Shown piece by piece: positions 10,516-23,229 of a stretch of 64,000 nt of DNA. The number at the start of each line of letters is the position of its first letter. Within the stretch, counting starts at the first letter, position 1. This DNA comes from Batkoa obscura (Eukaryota > Entomophthoromycota > Entomophthoromycetes > Entomophthorales > Batkoaceae): positions 806,001 to 870,000 of the forward strand of contig JASVEC010000017.1 in assembly GCA_030770535.1 (NCBI GenBank), read 5' to 3'. The position numbers and the translations under genes were made by a program. The notes under the pieces are model-generated. The model worked only from the letters and a program-made list of their open reading frames with translations, did not search any database and had not been told where the DNA came from.

Positions 10516-11440
10516 CTACAAATTTAACACTTTTGTATTTTTAAAATGTATAAAAAAATAATATATAAAACTAGCTAAATTGAAACTTGTAAGCCTTTCG
10601 AATTTTACAATAATTAAATTTGTATCTTTTATTACTTCATAGTATAAAAATAACATTTCAGGTATAAAGCAACATTTTGTTATTTCCAGTTTATATAGAT
10701 TGGGACATGACATGTATAAAGAATCAAAAAAGCCCTTTCCTAAAGTTAAATCTTCAATTTTTAATGTTATCATATGAGGGTGTTTTTTTTGGCTTTATTA
10801 TTTTTTCCATTTTTTAAGCGCTATTTCAGCGGAAAGATTGTTAGTAAAATTCTTAAATACAAAAATACATCACCAAATTTTTAAATCTCTTAACAATTTT
10901 TCAAATAAGGAAATTCATTATCATAATTACCATTGACTACTAACTTAGTGATAGTTGATGACAAAATTGGCACTATGGATGTTGTAAAATAATAATCTAA
11001 TTTTTCAAGCCCTATATATTAAGTTATTAACTAATTTCTCAATATCATTCATTTTTTTGCATATAGTTCTCAACTGTGATATTCCCGATTTCAGTCGTGT
11101 ATCCAAAATCTGCTATTGTAATACTTTTTAGGTGTTCTATATGTTTTAAATAAACATTTAAATATATGTAGAGACTTCTACTATTTGGATACATTGAAGG
11201 ATAAATAAGGAATTCTGAGAAGGATCTAAGATTCAAACGTTTAATAAAATGAGCATGTTTTTCAGAAGATTCTTTCATTTCGTTACCCCATTGGAGATTA
11301 GAATACAGATACATGTCTTGCCATAGTATCAGTACTATTGATTTATTTTACTTCTTACAACATAAAAGTAGTTTGATTTTATCTCCATCTTTGAGATGAT
11401 GAAGTATGTTTTTTATCATACATGTTTCTAAATTTTCGAT
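10516..11440 (-). pseudogene. Decayed F-box/LRR gene 1
   Basis: Minus-strand pieces line up in order with the intact F-box protein at 41616. The F-box remnant includes ILHHLKDGDKIKLLLCC. Then come MKESSEKHAHFIKRLNLRSF and SRSLYIYLNVYLKHIEHLKS, which match KYSHYIKRLDLRKF and LYLHLDVYLKHIEQFKS of the intact gene. The C-terminal part is FFDSLYMSCPNLYKLEITKC. Several frames are needed and a MITE-A copy sits inside, so it is not functional. The intact family member suggests an ancestral role as a substrate adaptor of an SCF ubiquitin ligase. Confidence 0.75.
10772..10876 (-). repeat. MITE-A copy inside decayed F-box gene 1
   Basis: Begins ATATGAGGGTGTTTTTTTTG; core AAGCGCTATTTCAGCGG and TTAGTAAAATTCTTAAA; the far end is degraded (ACATCACCAAAT). 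Confidence 0.8.
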
Positions 11441-12539
11441 ATTAAACCTATTGTATATTGTTACTTTAAAAATGAAATGTGAAAAGAGTTGTAATATTAC
11501 TTATATTTTGAATAAGTATTCAATAGAAAGATTCGAAGTGTTGAGGCTGATATTTAAATCAAAATATTGAAATGGGTAAATAGCAAAATGATTCATCTTA
11601 TTGATGCCATCTCTTACTTTATTAGTAAGCATCATGGTATATATACACCATACATTTGTAATATATATAACAAATTAACTAAATGAATAGATTTTAGGTT
11701 AATTATATTGTCGCCCAGAAATCCTTTTAATAAAATTAGAAGGTGAATATTTGATTTTAATTTATATATATATAAATTAGCAAGTTTAAAAGTCAAAGTA
11801 AATCTATTATATTTCAGATGAATTACAGCTTATTTAATTTATTGTATATAACCAAAATAAAAAGTTTAATAGATACTAAACTTACATAGAACTGCTAATA
11901 GCATATTATTGTAGTAGTTTTAGCCATGCTTCAATATAAGGTTGAACTTTGCATTATGGAGGCGTTTTTTAACAACTAGCCTAACTAGTAATATGTTCAA
12001 GTTTTGAGCTTAAAAAGTAAAAAAGTAGCTAAAAAATGCCCTCTTTTTCAAAAAATTTATAAGAGCCAATAATTTTCAATTATTTCAATGAAGAGAAAAT
12101 ATCAAAAAGGGTAGAAAAAAGGTAAAATATCAGAATGATAATAGAAAAGAGATGTGAAAAATTACTAGAATAAACATATTCTAGTTGATAATCTTTTGTT
12201 TCTAGCTGAGGCAGATTGTGTTAAACCGATGTATACGTGTTTTTTATAAGTTTGCTTAGGTATTAGGCAATAGGGTAACTGCCAAAAAAAGGACAAAAAT
12301 GGCCTGCGACAAATTTTATGTATTAAAAGTGGATAGTTTAAATATTATGGCTATAGAATAGTTTAGATGAATGGAAGGTCGTCTAAAATTTGATATTTTA
12401 AAACAAAATTAAAAAATAAAAGCAACAGAAAATTAATCGAAGGACTAAAAATAGTTTGATATAGCTTTTTTTTTGTTACATAATAAAATTAACCGGTATT
12501 TCTTAACATTATAATAAGGTATTTAATAGTAATTACAAC
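11441..12539. other. AT-rich region without recognisable features
   Basis: About 1.1 kb with no open frame of note and no resemblance to the other repeats that I can see. It separates two decayed F-box genes. Confidence 0.4.
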
Positions 12540-13924
12540 ACAACAACTTGGTTTTCAATAGAAAAATAATCTAAAATTGTTTTTACATCTGAATAAAAAT
12601 CTATATCTCTTGAGCTTATAAACTTTACAAATTTTATGTTTTTAAAATATATTAAAGTAAATCATGAAATTAACTAAATCAGAGTCTCTAAAATATTTAA
12701 ACGTTACATTAGTTAAACTGGAATCTTTTATCACTTGTGGTGTAAAAATGGCAGCTAAGTAATTCAAGGTTATATGAGTTGGGACATGACATGATGTATG
12801 TAAAAAATCAAAAAGACCACCACCAATAGATACGTTCTCAATGCCTAACTTAATTATATTGTTACTGTTTTTTGGGTAGGTATCTTTATTTAAAAGTATA
12901 ACATATCATTTATTGGCCTTTCATACAATCGTCATTCACTAATTGAATTTTCATATTTTTACTTTTCATAACTTTTTAAGCTAAAAAAGTGATTGCTGGC
13001 ATATTGAAAATTTATATAGACGTTTAGGTTCAATGCCACAATAACAATCTAATTTTAATAGTTTTAACTTTGGAAATACTTCATTGCTTATGATTGTTTT
13101 AGCTAGGGAAATATCAGTTCCTTTAAATTTGATTCCCCATTAAGTATCAAAGTATAATATCTAGAAAAATATAAATATTCAAGTTTTTGATAGTTATCTA
13201 AACTTATCTGTGGTTCCTCTATATATACAAGTCCTGTAGTTACTTGTTCAATATAATCCTTTTAGTTGTGCAAATTGTTTATTTAAAAAATTATTAAACA
13301 CTGTTGATCTAAAATTATAACTAAATTTTAGCATAGTTAAATTACCAAACCTATTTAATAAGTTTTGAAAATACCCCATATGTTTATTATTAAGAATACG
13401 TCTAATGCTTATAAAAGGAATACTTGATTGTAAGTATGGTACTATTGCATTTATAAAATGTTTATCCAAAAATTCGATATTCAATTATCTTAAATTTTGA
13501 AATATTGCTTCATAGAACTTACCTACATTGTACCTTCTTTGATTTTATTATTATCAGTACGGCTAGAATAATAAAGACTTATTGGTGGAATTTTTTAAAT
13601 GATTTATGTGCCCAATGTAGGCATCTAAATATGATAAAAGTCTCTTACCATTTGGATACAATAAGAGATGAACAGCTGATTTCGAATACCCTCTAGAATC
13701 TAATTGTTTAATACAATGACTATTTTTTCAAAAGCTTCCATCATCTTTTCTTTGTACCCAAAGCAATAACTCAAACTCATGTCTTCCAATAAAATAGGCA
13801 TTATCATGTTATTCTATGCTTTACAAAACACAAGAAAATTGGGTTTACCTTTATGCGAGAGATAGGATAGTATATATTTGATGATAAATGACTCCAAGCT
13901 CTGAAGTTTGAAGTTATTGGCCAT
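12540..13924 (-). pseudogene. Decayed F-box/LRR gene 2
   Basis: The start ATG at 13924 opens an F-box region (MANNFKLQSLESFIIKYIL, then HKGKPNFLVFCKA) nearly identical to that of the gene at 38303. An in-frame TAG then appears where the other copy has a Trp codon. Further pieces are IRRILNNKHMGYFQNLLN and LTMLKFSYNFRSTVFNNFL (13484-13248) and a C-terminal remnant with FKNIKF and YFSIEN near 12600. Multiple frame breaks make it non-functional. The first 190 bp and the upstream 400 bp belong to the inverted duplication shared with 37898-38510. Confidence 0.75.
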
Positions 13925-14331
13925 TGTGATTTAGTTTAAAAACAAGTTAGTTTTCATTAGTGTTCTTTATATAGTATTTGATTTTTAATTGATGTCAACG
14001 ATGCATCATTTTAATTATGATTATGAGATTTAATGTTTTGAATACATTGTTATAACTATGTTTTATCATTAAGCTAATGATTTGATAATAGAAATGTTAT
14101 AGCATTTTTATCAATAAATCATCATATAATTTAATATACAAGCTATTTTATTGATTTGTGTTCCCTGATGAGAATCTAATATTGAGATTGTTGAAGCCTT
14201 GGTCTTTGTAATCTCCTAATAAAAGTATATACGGGAGTATTTTTTTGGCTTCATTTTTTCCATTTTTTAAGCACTATTTGAGTGGAAAGTTTGTTAGTAA
14301 AATTCTTAAACAAAAAAACACATCCCTATAT
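13730..14331. repeat. Inverted duplication, copy 1 (F-box 5' end + promoter + MITE-A)
   Basis: About 600 bp matching the reverse complement of 37898-38510 at roughly 97-98% by eye: only about seven differences across the 400 bp of non-coding part. One boundary coincides with the outer end of the MITE-A copy. At the other, similarity drops to that of ordinary family paralogues. Confidence 0.85.
14226..14331 (-). repeat. MITE-A copy at the edge of the inverted duplication
   Basis: Runs from ATATACGGGAGTATTTTTTTG to CACATCCCTATAT. The same insertion is present at the same place in the partner at 37898-38000, so it was there before the duplication. Confidence 0.85.
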
Positions 14332-14511
14332 ACTTAATAACACTAAAATCTTAAGGTACATTTTATAAAAATACATTTATTGCAAACTATAAATAAGTTA
14401 ATACGATATAACACCCTAGTATTAAATTTATAAAATTAATAAATATATCAAGTACTTTTTTACTATTAATCTATCGAAAACATATTAATTTTTATTTTTT
14501 TTTATCTCAAA

Positions 14512-16318
14512 TTATTCATTTGATTCTGGTAATTTAGGTAAATCCCCAATTGTTTGTCCTACTTTAATTTTTTGATTATTTTCAATTTTAAATTCAAAAT
14601 TCTCAGGTGCTTCAAATACTAATACAATAGTGGAACCTAAACAAAAACCACCAATTTCCTGTCCTGAATTGAGTGGATATCCTTTTAATAATGGACTGGC
14701 TTTAGAATAAGATACTTGAGTGTATGTACCACGATGTGTTATTTTTCTTTCATTTGTTTTTAAATCCTAGATTATTATTAATGATTAATTTATTAGATAA
14801 AGAAGGTAATATAAAAACAATTAATTTACCTCATCAAAATGAATTTTAATAGATCCAACATTAGTGGCTCCAACAGGTAACATGGAAAAGAAACCATGCT
14901 TCCATTTACCAATTAAAGCCACTCGTTCATTTAATACAAATAAGTTTTGTAAATACTTTAATATAAAAGGAGATACTGAATATAACTCACCTAATATTAA
15001 ATTATATTAAATTAAATATAAAATAATAACAATAATAATAACATACCAGCAAAATGACGTCTTAATCCCACTACCCAATTTGTAGGTGAATGGAATCGAT
15101 GATAATCCCCAGGTGCTAAATAAATCACTGTAAAAAATAATTTTCTCCCATTTGAAATTGATTCCCATGGTTTTTTATCTACATGTTGCTTTTTAATCTC
15201 ATTTCTATCATGGGGATGTTCTGTAGTATTTGATTCACCGCCAAATAACCCAGCTAAGGAATAATTAATTCCATTAACATTAGCAAATTCTTCTTCATTT
15301 ATAACTTCTCCTTTATAATTTACAGGCATTGTTTCTTGTATTATACTTGAAGTTGTATCTCTCCCTAATAAATCATTGATATCATAACTTATACCCTTAA
15401 TTTGTTCAATATTATTTCCTGTTACTTCACCAAAATGTAATACTCTTCCATCTGCTGGACTTATCTAAAAATTAAAATTGAAATAAATTAATATCTTATA
15501 AATTACAACATGATTTTGTGTTTATAATAAAACTTACTAAAATAGCATCATCTAAAGGTCTAACACCTGGTTTTAATTTACGAAAAAAGAAAGTAGATAA
15601 ATTAGGATAATTTTTTAAATTTTCATCTTCCATTTCACTTAAATTGCATCCGAACACCCATGAGTATAATCTTAAAGAAGGATCTCTTAACCATACTGGT
15701 AAATTAATTTCATTAAATAACCCAAACATTCGACTTAATGTTTTTAATGGTAAAGAAGTATATACTTGTAACTAAAATATTATTATTGTTATTATTATTA
15801 TTATTGTATTTTAATGAGATTAGTTTGAATTTATTTACCTGCCATGGACCTTTAGCTGTATTAGTTTGTCCTTCATCATTATTATCTCTTCTCTTTTTCC
15901 AAAAGGAATAAAAAGCAACAAAAGCAATACCTACACCAATGGGTAATGGTGTCCAATCAATTGGTGTACTTTTCCATGCTTTTTTAGCTTTAGCTAATAT
16001 TTTCACTTGATTAACATATTCTATATTTTTATTAAATAAAACAGAAAACTTACTAAAGAACGATTCGTTACTGTTAGATTGATTTTGTTGATTTTGTTGA
16101 TTTTGTTGATTTTGTTGATTTTGTTGCTCATAATTAGTATTATTATTGGTATTATCAGATTTACTTGAATAATAAAATTGACTTGGAGTTCTGTAAGCGG
16201 TGGTATTTAATTTATAAAATCTATTCCTTAAATTCAATCCAGTACGTGATACATAGGGATTATTATTTGTTCTACTCACATTCTTATATAGGTTACTAAA
16301 TCTCATACTCGAAAACAT
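14512..16318 (-). CDS. PSD1: Phosphatidylserine decarboxylase, mitochondrial type
   Basis: Converts phosphatidylserine to phosphatidylethanolamine, usually at the mitochondrial inner membrane. Five exons in coding order: 16318-15839, 15771-15538, 15464-15047, 14990-14830, 14766-14512; all junctions keep frame and give 515 residues. The N-terminus is Arg/Ser/Asn-rich and fits a mitochondrial presequence. It is followed by a Gln/Asn (NQQ)n tract at about residues 65-80, encoded by a TTGTTGATT repeat, and a membrane segment ([17 protein letters not shown]). Family marks are [27 protein letters not shown] and the self-cleavage site LGST at about residues 474-477, where Ser becomes the pyruvoyl group. 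The substrate His/Asp region (FHSPTNW) is intact. Likely functional. Confidence 0.95.
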
Positions 16319-16916
16319 ACTCTCTTTAATATAGAATTTTCAAACAAGTGAGAACAATAATTTTTTTATTTTTATTTTTTAGGTTTTGACTTTGGAATGT
16401 CTTCTATTTATATTTTAAAAATATATCAGATTACTCTTTTTTTTTAAAGTTGGTTATCCAAAAAAGTGAAATTTCAATTTGGTCAATTGTTATTGGTTCC
16501 TGAAGTTAAAAATTAAAAATAAGGTTTCTAAAAGCATTAAAAATTACACTAAATGGAACAATATATTGATTATTAAATAAAATACTAACATTATAGTAAT
16601 TATTACTATATTGTTATATAGTTTGTCTTATCATATATAATTTATATAATTAACCAAAATAATATAGACTATAATTTAAATACCAATTGACATAATAATG
16701 ACGCCTTTATTTCTCCATAATTTTACTTGACTTAATTAAGTAAAATTTAAAATTTCAATTAAAATTCAACAACCTTAACTACTAATAGTACAATAAGAAT
16801 TCACTTAAAAAATTAAAAACAATAAACATAAATGTCATTAATAAAACATATAAAAAATTGACTTAATAAGCTAAAATTTAGTCTCCTTTTACTTATAAAT
16901 AAAAATCTCTCCATCC
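16319..16916. other. Intergenic: promoter of PSD1, 3' flank of IES6
   Basis: About 600 bp of AT-rich DNA with no open frame. PSD1 is transcribed away to the left and IES6 ends at the right edge. Confidence 0.5.
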
Positions 16917-17635
16917 TTATCTTAAAATCACAGCTGCATTTCTAACTGATAAATATTCTTGTGGTACTTCTAATGGTAAATTTTTAATTACTTGATAAAC
17001 TTCTGAACTACTATATCTTAAATTTGTTTTTGGATCAAGGTAAGGAGCCTATTAATAATAAATCAATAACTTATTATTATTATCATTATTAAAAACTTAC
17101 TTGAAGTCCCGTAATATCACAATATTTTTTAGATGGTAATATACTTGGTGAATTATCTAATTGCCAATCTAAAATTAAATATTTTATTAGCCTTAACTAT
17201 ATTAAAAGTAAAAGAAATACTTACAATACACTGGTGGATTTTTTAAATTAATTCTATTTGATTGTGAATTTTTATCATATTTACTCTTTCCTATAAAAAC
17301 ACCTGTGATTTGAGCTTTTTCTTGAGCAATAATTTGTTTTGCTGTACGATATCTTTTTGGTGTGACATATTTTTCACTTTTAAATGGACATTCAAAATCA
17401 TATAAATTTTCCACTTTTTCTTTACTAAAAGAAGGTGAAATGGAATTTTTGGAATCATCATGGTTCTGAAATTAAAAGTTAGGTTTTGGTGGTATCATAG
17501 TAAGTTATTGAAATTACCCTTTTTTCTATTTCTTTTGGTAATTTTAAAATCACTTTTTTAATTCCTCGGGATTTACTCCTGTTGATTGTTTGTTAACAAA
17601 AGTTTGAATTTATTATAATATAGTATTACTTACAT
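16917..17635 (-). CDS. IES6: INO80 chromatin-remodelling complex subunit (Ies6/INO80C), start codon split by an intron
   Basis: Five exons in coding order: 17635-17634, 17578-17518, 17465-17225, 17168-17101, 17048-16917; together 167 residues. The first exon contributes only AT; the next begins with G, so the ATG is assembled by splicing a 55-bp GTAAGT...CAG intron. No other in-frame ATG lies before the conserved part, and an in-frame stop lies only about six codons above exon 2. The C-terminal YL1-type motif is clear (KKYCDITGLQAPYLDPKTN followed by LRYSSSEVYQ). The basic middle (TPKRYRTAKQIIAQEK) also matches Ies6. It shares a 178-bp divergent promoter with the oligopeptidase gene. Confidence 0.85.
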
Positions 17636-17813
17636 TTTTTATAATAAATAAAAAATCTAAATATTACAATGATATTGATATAAAATGTTAAAGAATAGAA
17701 TCTTACACTCAACAAATTAAACTTTGGAAAAAAAAAGTAACAAATAAAAAGTAAAAAAAATTGAGAGTTAATTCAATAGATGACGAAAGTTAATTGAAAG
17801 AAATAAAACCAGA

Positions 17814-20186
17814 ATGTTTCATTTCCTTTTCCTTTTTATTTTTATGAGTATAAAAATAATACCCTTAAGCCGTCGCCTATTAACCTTAAACAAACCGTAT
17901 CGCTCACTTCCAATATTAAAGAATACCTGCTTAATGAGTACCAAACCCGAATTACCCACTTTAAAAAAAGAAGATTATTACCATGAGTATTATGGACAAA
18001 AATATCTTGATGAATATCACTGGTTACGCGATGATAAACGAGAGAATGAACAAGTATTAGGTTATTTAAGAAAAGAAAATGAGTACGCTAATACTTCAAT
18101 GAAACAATTGACACCAATATCCGATAAAATTTATGAAGAGATGGTATCCCGAATTGCTGAAGATGATACTTCAGTTCCAATTAAAAAAGGCGAGTTTTAT
18201 TATTATAGTAGAGATATTAAAGACCATCAATATGCATTAAAATGTAGAAAGTTAAAGGAGGATGGAAAGGAAGAGATTTTATTAAACTTGAATGAATTTA
18301 AAGATGAATATTTAAGTTTAGGAGCATTTAAAGTTAGCTCTACTAATGATAGAGTAGCTTATACTTTGGATACTACTGGAGATGAAAAATATAGTTTATA
18401 TATTAAAGATTTTAAAACTAATGAAACTAAATTGGAATTAACCAAAGTTAATGATTATATTGCTTGGTCTAGTTGTAATAATTATTTATTTTATACTAGA
18501 ATGGATGAGACTCTCCGTGCCAATCGATTGTATCGACATAAAGTTGGAGAATCTCAAGAAAAAGAGGAATTATTATTTGAAGAATTTGATTTAAAGTTTT
18601 CTCTAGGGTTATCAAAAAGTATATCTGAAAAATATTTATTTATGACTACTTCTTCATCAACTAGTTCTGAAGTGCATTTTATCAATCTTGATAAACCGGA
18701 GGAGGAGTTGAGATTATTTTCTAAACGTCAGATAGATCGTATTTATGAATTAGAACATCAGGGAGAAGATTTTTTAGTTTTAACTAATCGTTATTTAAAT
18801 GAAAAATTTATCAATTTTAGATTATTAAAAAGTAAAATCAATACTGAAGAAGAAAGTAATGAAAATCATTGGGAATCTATTTTAGAGTATAATAAAAACA
18901 TTTATTTAACCTCAGTATCAGCAATTAAAGATCATATTTTATTAGAAGAAAGATACGAAGGGTTAGCACAAATTCGAGTCATCGATTCAACAGGTGAAGA
19001 ACATCGAATTAAATTTGAAGAACCAATATTTGTAGCTGAATTAGAATCCACTTATATTAATTATAATGAAAATGAAATTGTATTTTCATATTCTTCATTA
19101 ACCACTCCTAACTCTGTTTATAAATTTAATGTCATTAATAAGCAAAGAAAATTATTAAAACAACAACCTGTATTAGGCGATTTTAACAGTCAAGATTATC
19201 AAAGTGAAAGAGTAATCACTTCAAACGGTGTACCAATCTCATTAGTTTATAAAAAAGAATTAATTAAAAAAGATGGCACTAATCCATTACATTTATATGG
19301 TTATGGTAGTTATGGGTATTCTATGGAGCCTTATTTCCGTACCAACATTATCTCTTTATTAGATAGAGGGTTTATTTATGCTATTGCACATATTCGTGGG
19401 GGTACAGAGTTAGGTAGACATTGGTATGAATTAGAAGGTAAAATGTTGGAAAAGAAAAATACTTTCAAGGATTTTGAAATTGCGGCAACTACCTTAATTG
19501 AAAAAGGTTACACTTCTTCTCCTTATCTTTCAATGGAAGGTAGATCTGCTGGTGGACTTTTAATGGGTGCTGTATTAAATAATAATTATTTGAAATTTAA
19601 TTCGGTGATTGCTGGCGGTAAGATTATTATATATATATATAAGATAATATAGCTTATTTATTTCATTATAACCTAGTACCTTTTGTTGATGTAATTAATA
19701 CTATGATGGATGAAACCATTCCATTAACAGTAAATGAATATGAAGAATGGGGAAATCCTAATGAGAAAGAATATTTTGATTATATGTTATCTTATTCTCC
19801 TTACGATAATTTACCTAAAAATCCAAAGAATTTTCCTCATTTATTAATTCGTTCAGGTTTAAATGATCCAAGAGTACAATATTGGGGTAAGTTTTATTAT
19901 TTATACAATTTTAGTATTTTATCAACTAATCATCAAATTTATTGTTATTACAGAACCAGCTAAATATGGAGCAAGATTAAGAGATATATTAAAAGAAAGT
20001 CATCCAAAACCAGTATCTAGTTCTAAGCATGAAGAAAATATGAGAAATGAAGCTAAAATATTGCATTTAGTTAATATGGGTGCGGGTCATTTTGGATCTT
20101 CTGGTAGATATGATTATCTTAAAGAATTAGCTATTGATTATGCGTTTTTAGTAGCAACTGCCAAAAGATTGGAGCCTTTTAATTAA
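17814..20186 (+). CDS. Oligopeptidase B-like serine peptidase (family S9A)
   Basis: Exons 17814-19617, 19677-19886 and 19954-20186 give 748 residues. S9 oligopeptidases cut short peptides; the B type prefers basic residues. The N-terminal part should be a beta-propeller ([15 protein letters not shown] and [15 protein letters not shown] are typical). The catalytic domain shows [31 protein letters not shown], nucleophile Ser578 in GRSAGG, Asp665 in [11 protein letters not shown] and His717 in [10 protein letters not shown]. The triad is complete. The first 45 residues are hydrophobic then basic and may be a targeting peptide; internal Met residues at codons 11 and 42 are alternative starts. Splicing inside the VIAGVPFVDV motif fits the family exactly. 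Confidence 0.92.
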
Positions 20187-21723
20187 AATACAGTAGTAGA
20201 TTGGAATTTGTGTTCTATTTTTATACTATGATTTTTTTAATTTAATGCTATTGTATAATAAATATTTTCAAATGATTTTAAAAGTGTTTTCGATAATTAT
20301 ATAATTCATACTTAAATACTTAAATACTTAAAAGTATTAATAGAGAGTTTTAAATAGATGCTAGATTTAATGTTGACAAAATGATATTGTTAAACAGAAA
20401 TCTCTATAGATATAGTTTTGAAAAAAATTCAAATAGAAAAATATGTTTGAAGATGTAGTCATAGTGACCCACATCTTCAAAACTTCATTAGTGCTAAATA
20501 TTAATCATTATAGAAATATTTATTAAAACAAACAAAAAGTATGAAATGAAAACTATTCTATTAATATACGGGGATGTATTTTTTTGTTTAAGAACTTTAC
20601 TAACAATCTTTCCACTCAAATAGCGCTTAAAAAATGGAAAAAATGATGAAGCCAAAAAAAACACCCCCATATCAAAAGTAATATTCCAACTCAATAGAAC
20701 CCTAAAATCATTCTATTTTATGAACTTAAATTCTAAATAAAATAAAATAAAATTTATTCTATTCATCTCAAAATTCAAATTTTAATTATTAAAATTGTTC
20801 TTAATACAAGCTTATTTAACTTTTTCTGAAACTAATAATGAACGAAAGGCAAAGTAAATTTCTACTAATTTAATATTATTTTAATATCCTAATGTGTAAC
20901 AGGCATACAAGTCAATATGAAAAAAATGAAAAATTTAAATATCTTGTTGTTATTTGATATTAGTACAAAATACTTGGCAATGTAAAAATAAAATGAAATT
21001 TTATTTTATTCATATTCTCAATTTTTTGTCACAGGGTCATTTCTCTTGAATATTTTCAAAATGATCCTTTTATCAAAAAACAGAATGATTTAAATTTCAA
21101 AGAAATATTCAATATATTAAATTGAAACAAAAATAATATTATATAGGAAATATTAACATTAACGGATGTAATGTAATTTATTTAGATATTAACTAATTAA
21201 CTCAAAAACATATTCATATAACACTACTATGATATAAAATAAAAAATGAGTTTAAAAATCAATTATAATAATAAAAATAAATAATATATAAGGTTATTAA
21301 ACACAATAAAAAACCTTGGTCCTAACAAAAAAATTATCTCACTAAATAAAGGCAGCTTAAAAATTAAAATAGAAAATCGGTTATAAAACAAGGCTTCATT
21401 TAAAAAATCCAATCACTCAAATTCTAGAGCACGTGGAAAAATATATGATTAGTTTAGAAGATGTAAAGAAATGATTACAAAATCTTGGTTTTGTGAATTG
21501 CTAAAAATAGTCAATTCCTTTAATGGCACAAGCTAAGGAGCTGGAAACAAGAAATTATGTAAAATTCAATGATTTTATTGGCTAATAAAATCGAGGATGA
21601 ATTTTCATGATTAGCATAGTTAATGAGTCGGATGGTACAAAGAATTAAGGGGATAATAAACCCATTTTATTGTTATTTTTTTATTAAATATTTTGTATAA
21701 ATTATAAAAGCATAATAGAAATT
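20187..21723. other. Intergenic with one MITE-A
   Basis: About 1.5 kb. Apart from MITE-A at 20564-20672, only AT-rich DNA and a weak, multiply interrupted coding-like stretch near 21420-21580. Confidence 0.45.
20564..20672 (+). repeat. MITE-A copy
   Basis: One of the best preserved copies: ATATACGGGGATGTATTTTT at the left, core CTAACAATCTTTCCACTC and AAATAGCGCTTAAAAAATGG, right end ACACCCCCATAT. Confidence 0.9.
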
Positions 21724-22669
21724 ATGATAACGAATAGTATTAAAAACAATACCAATACTTCACTAAGTTTAGATTCGTGTTTAAGCAATGAAACTAATGA
21801 GAATGTAAAGTATAATCACTATATTATATGAATAATATTAATGTTGTGCTTTTTTAGCTTAAAACTTACAACGAGAATTATACAAAGAGATTGGATCCGA
21901 TTAATGAGCTCATTGAAACAGAAACTTCATTTTTAAATGATTTGACATTAATCCGAGAAGTAAATAACAACTAACTATTTATATAATAGTATTATATTTA
22001 ACAATTTCATTCTTACTAGGTCTATATTCCCAAGATTAAAGAGTCATGTTTATGGAGTAAATCGGATCCCAATGTTATTATCAACAATATATTTTTTAAT
22101 TATGAGAGCTTATTAGAAGCATCCGAAAATTTGGTGAATAATTTAAAAAAAAGAAGAGAAGAAGATAGTTTAATGAAAACAATTGGGGATATCTTATTAA
22201 GCTTTACTAATGATTTGAAAAATTTTGGTTATTATGCATCTCATGCTCAATTCTCAATGAAATATTGGTTGAGTGAAAGAATTAATGAAACTACTTTAGC
22301 AAAATATTTGTTGGTAAATGATAGTTTTATTTATATTTGGAAATAGAATTAATATTTTTATTGCTATAGAAATGTGAATTAGATAAACGAGTGAACAAAC
22401 GTAATTTAGATACCTTTTTAACCCGACCAACCTATCGATTAGGGCAATACCCATTATTAATTAAAGAAATATTAAAATATACGGAAATGAATAGTAAAGA
22501 GAGTAAAAATTTATTAGAATCCTTAGCAAGATTTGAATCTTGTTTGTCATTTATTGATTCTATTACAGATAAAGAAGAAAAAAGATTACAATTAAAAGAA
22601 TTACAAGATCGTATGTTTTATAAAAATGGGGATATTTCGGTAAGTTTATTATAACAATAATAGTTTAAC

Positions 22670-22700
<31 letters not shown>

Positions 22701-23229
22701 TAATTATTTTAAATAGACATTTGGACTTACCGATGAAAATCGAGAAATAATTCATGAAGGGAATTTAATTAAACCTCCCTTTGGTCAACAATTAACTTTG
22801 TTTTTATTTGATCATGCTTTATTTTTAACAAAAGCAAAAAGAATCAAATTTACTAATATTGATGAATATGAGTTGATTCAAAAAGTAAGTCAATTTTAAT
22901 AATATTAGCATAATAATACATAAATTAAACGTAATCAATTATTAATTATTTTATTTTATTCTATTTAGCCCATTGAACTTGATCAGTTACATTTAGAAGA
23001 ATATAAAGGGATTATGGGAATTACTTATTCAAAGAGTAGTAACGATAGTGCATTTACAATAGTCAAAGTGAATCCAAATACTAAAATTGAAAAATTCAAT
23101 TTAATTTGTACTTGTTCAAATGAAAAAGAAATTTGGATGGGGAAAATTAATAAACAAAGAGATATTTATATGGCAAAAAAAGCTATGGCCAAATTTAAAA
23201 ATAGTAAAAATAAGTCATTTACTTGTTAG
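21724..23229 (+). CDS. Small Rho guanine-nucleotide exchange factor (DH-PH only)
   Basis: Six exons, 21724-21804, 21858-21959, 22020-22313, 22370-22639, 22717-22884 and 22969-23229, give 391 residues. The DH domain spans roughly residues 30-220: INELIETETSFLNDL opens it, and TRPTYRLGQYPLLIKEILKY is the conserved alpha-helix that contacts the GTPase. A PH-like domain follows (EGNLIKPPFGQQLTLFLFDH). It resembles the ROM2-like protein at 30656 (TTRLGRYPLLLESILKK) but lacks the N-terminal region and the C-terminal CNH domain. It is probably an exchange factor for Rho1 or a related GTPase; partner unknown. All junctions are phase 0. Confidence 0.85.

Noticed and set aside
21420-21580. Coding-like stretch (reads roughly EHVEKYMISLEDVKK and MAQAKELETRNYVKFNDF)
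   Set aside because: Several stops within 50 codons and no splice signals to skip them. Too short to call a pseudogene with confidence, though an EF-hand-like relic is possible.
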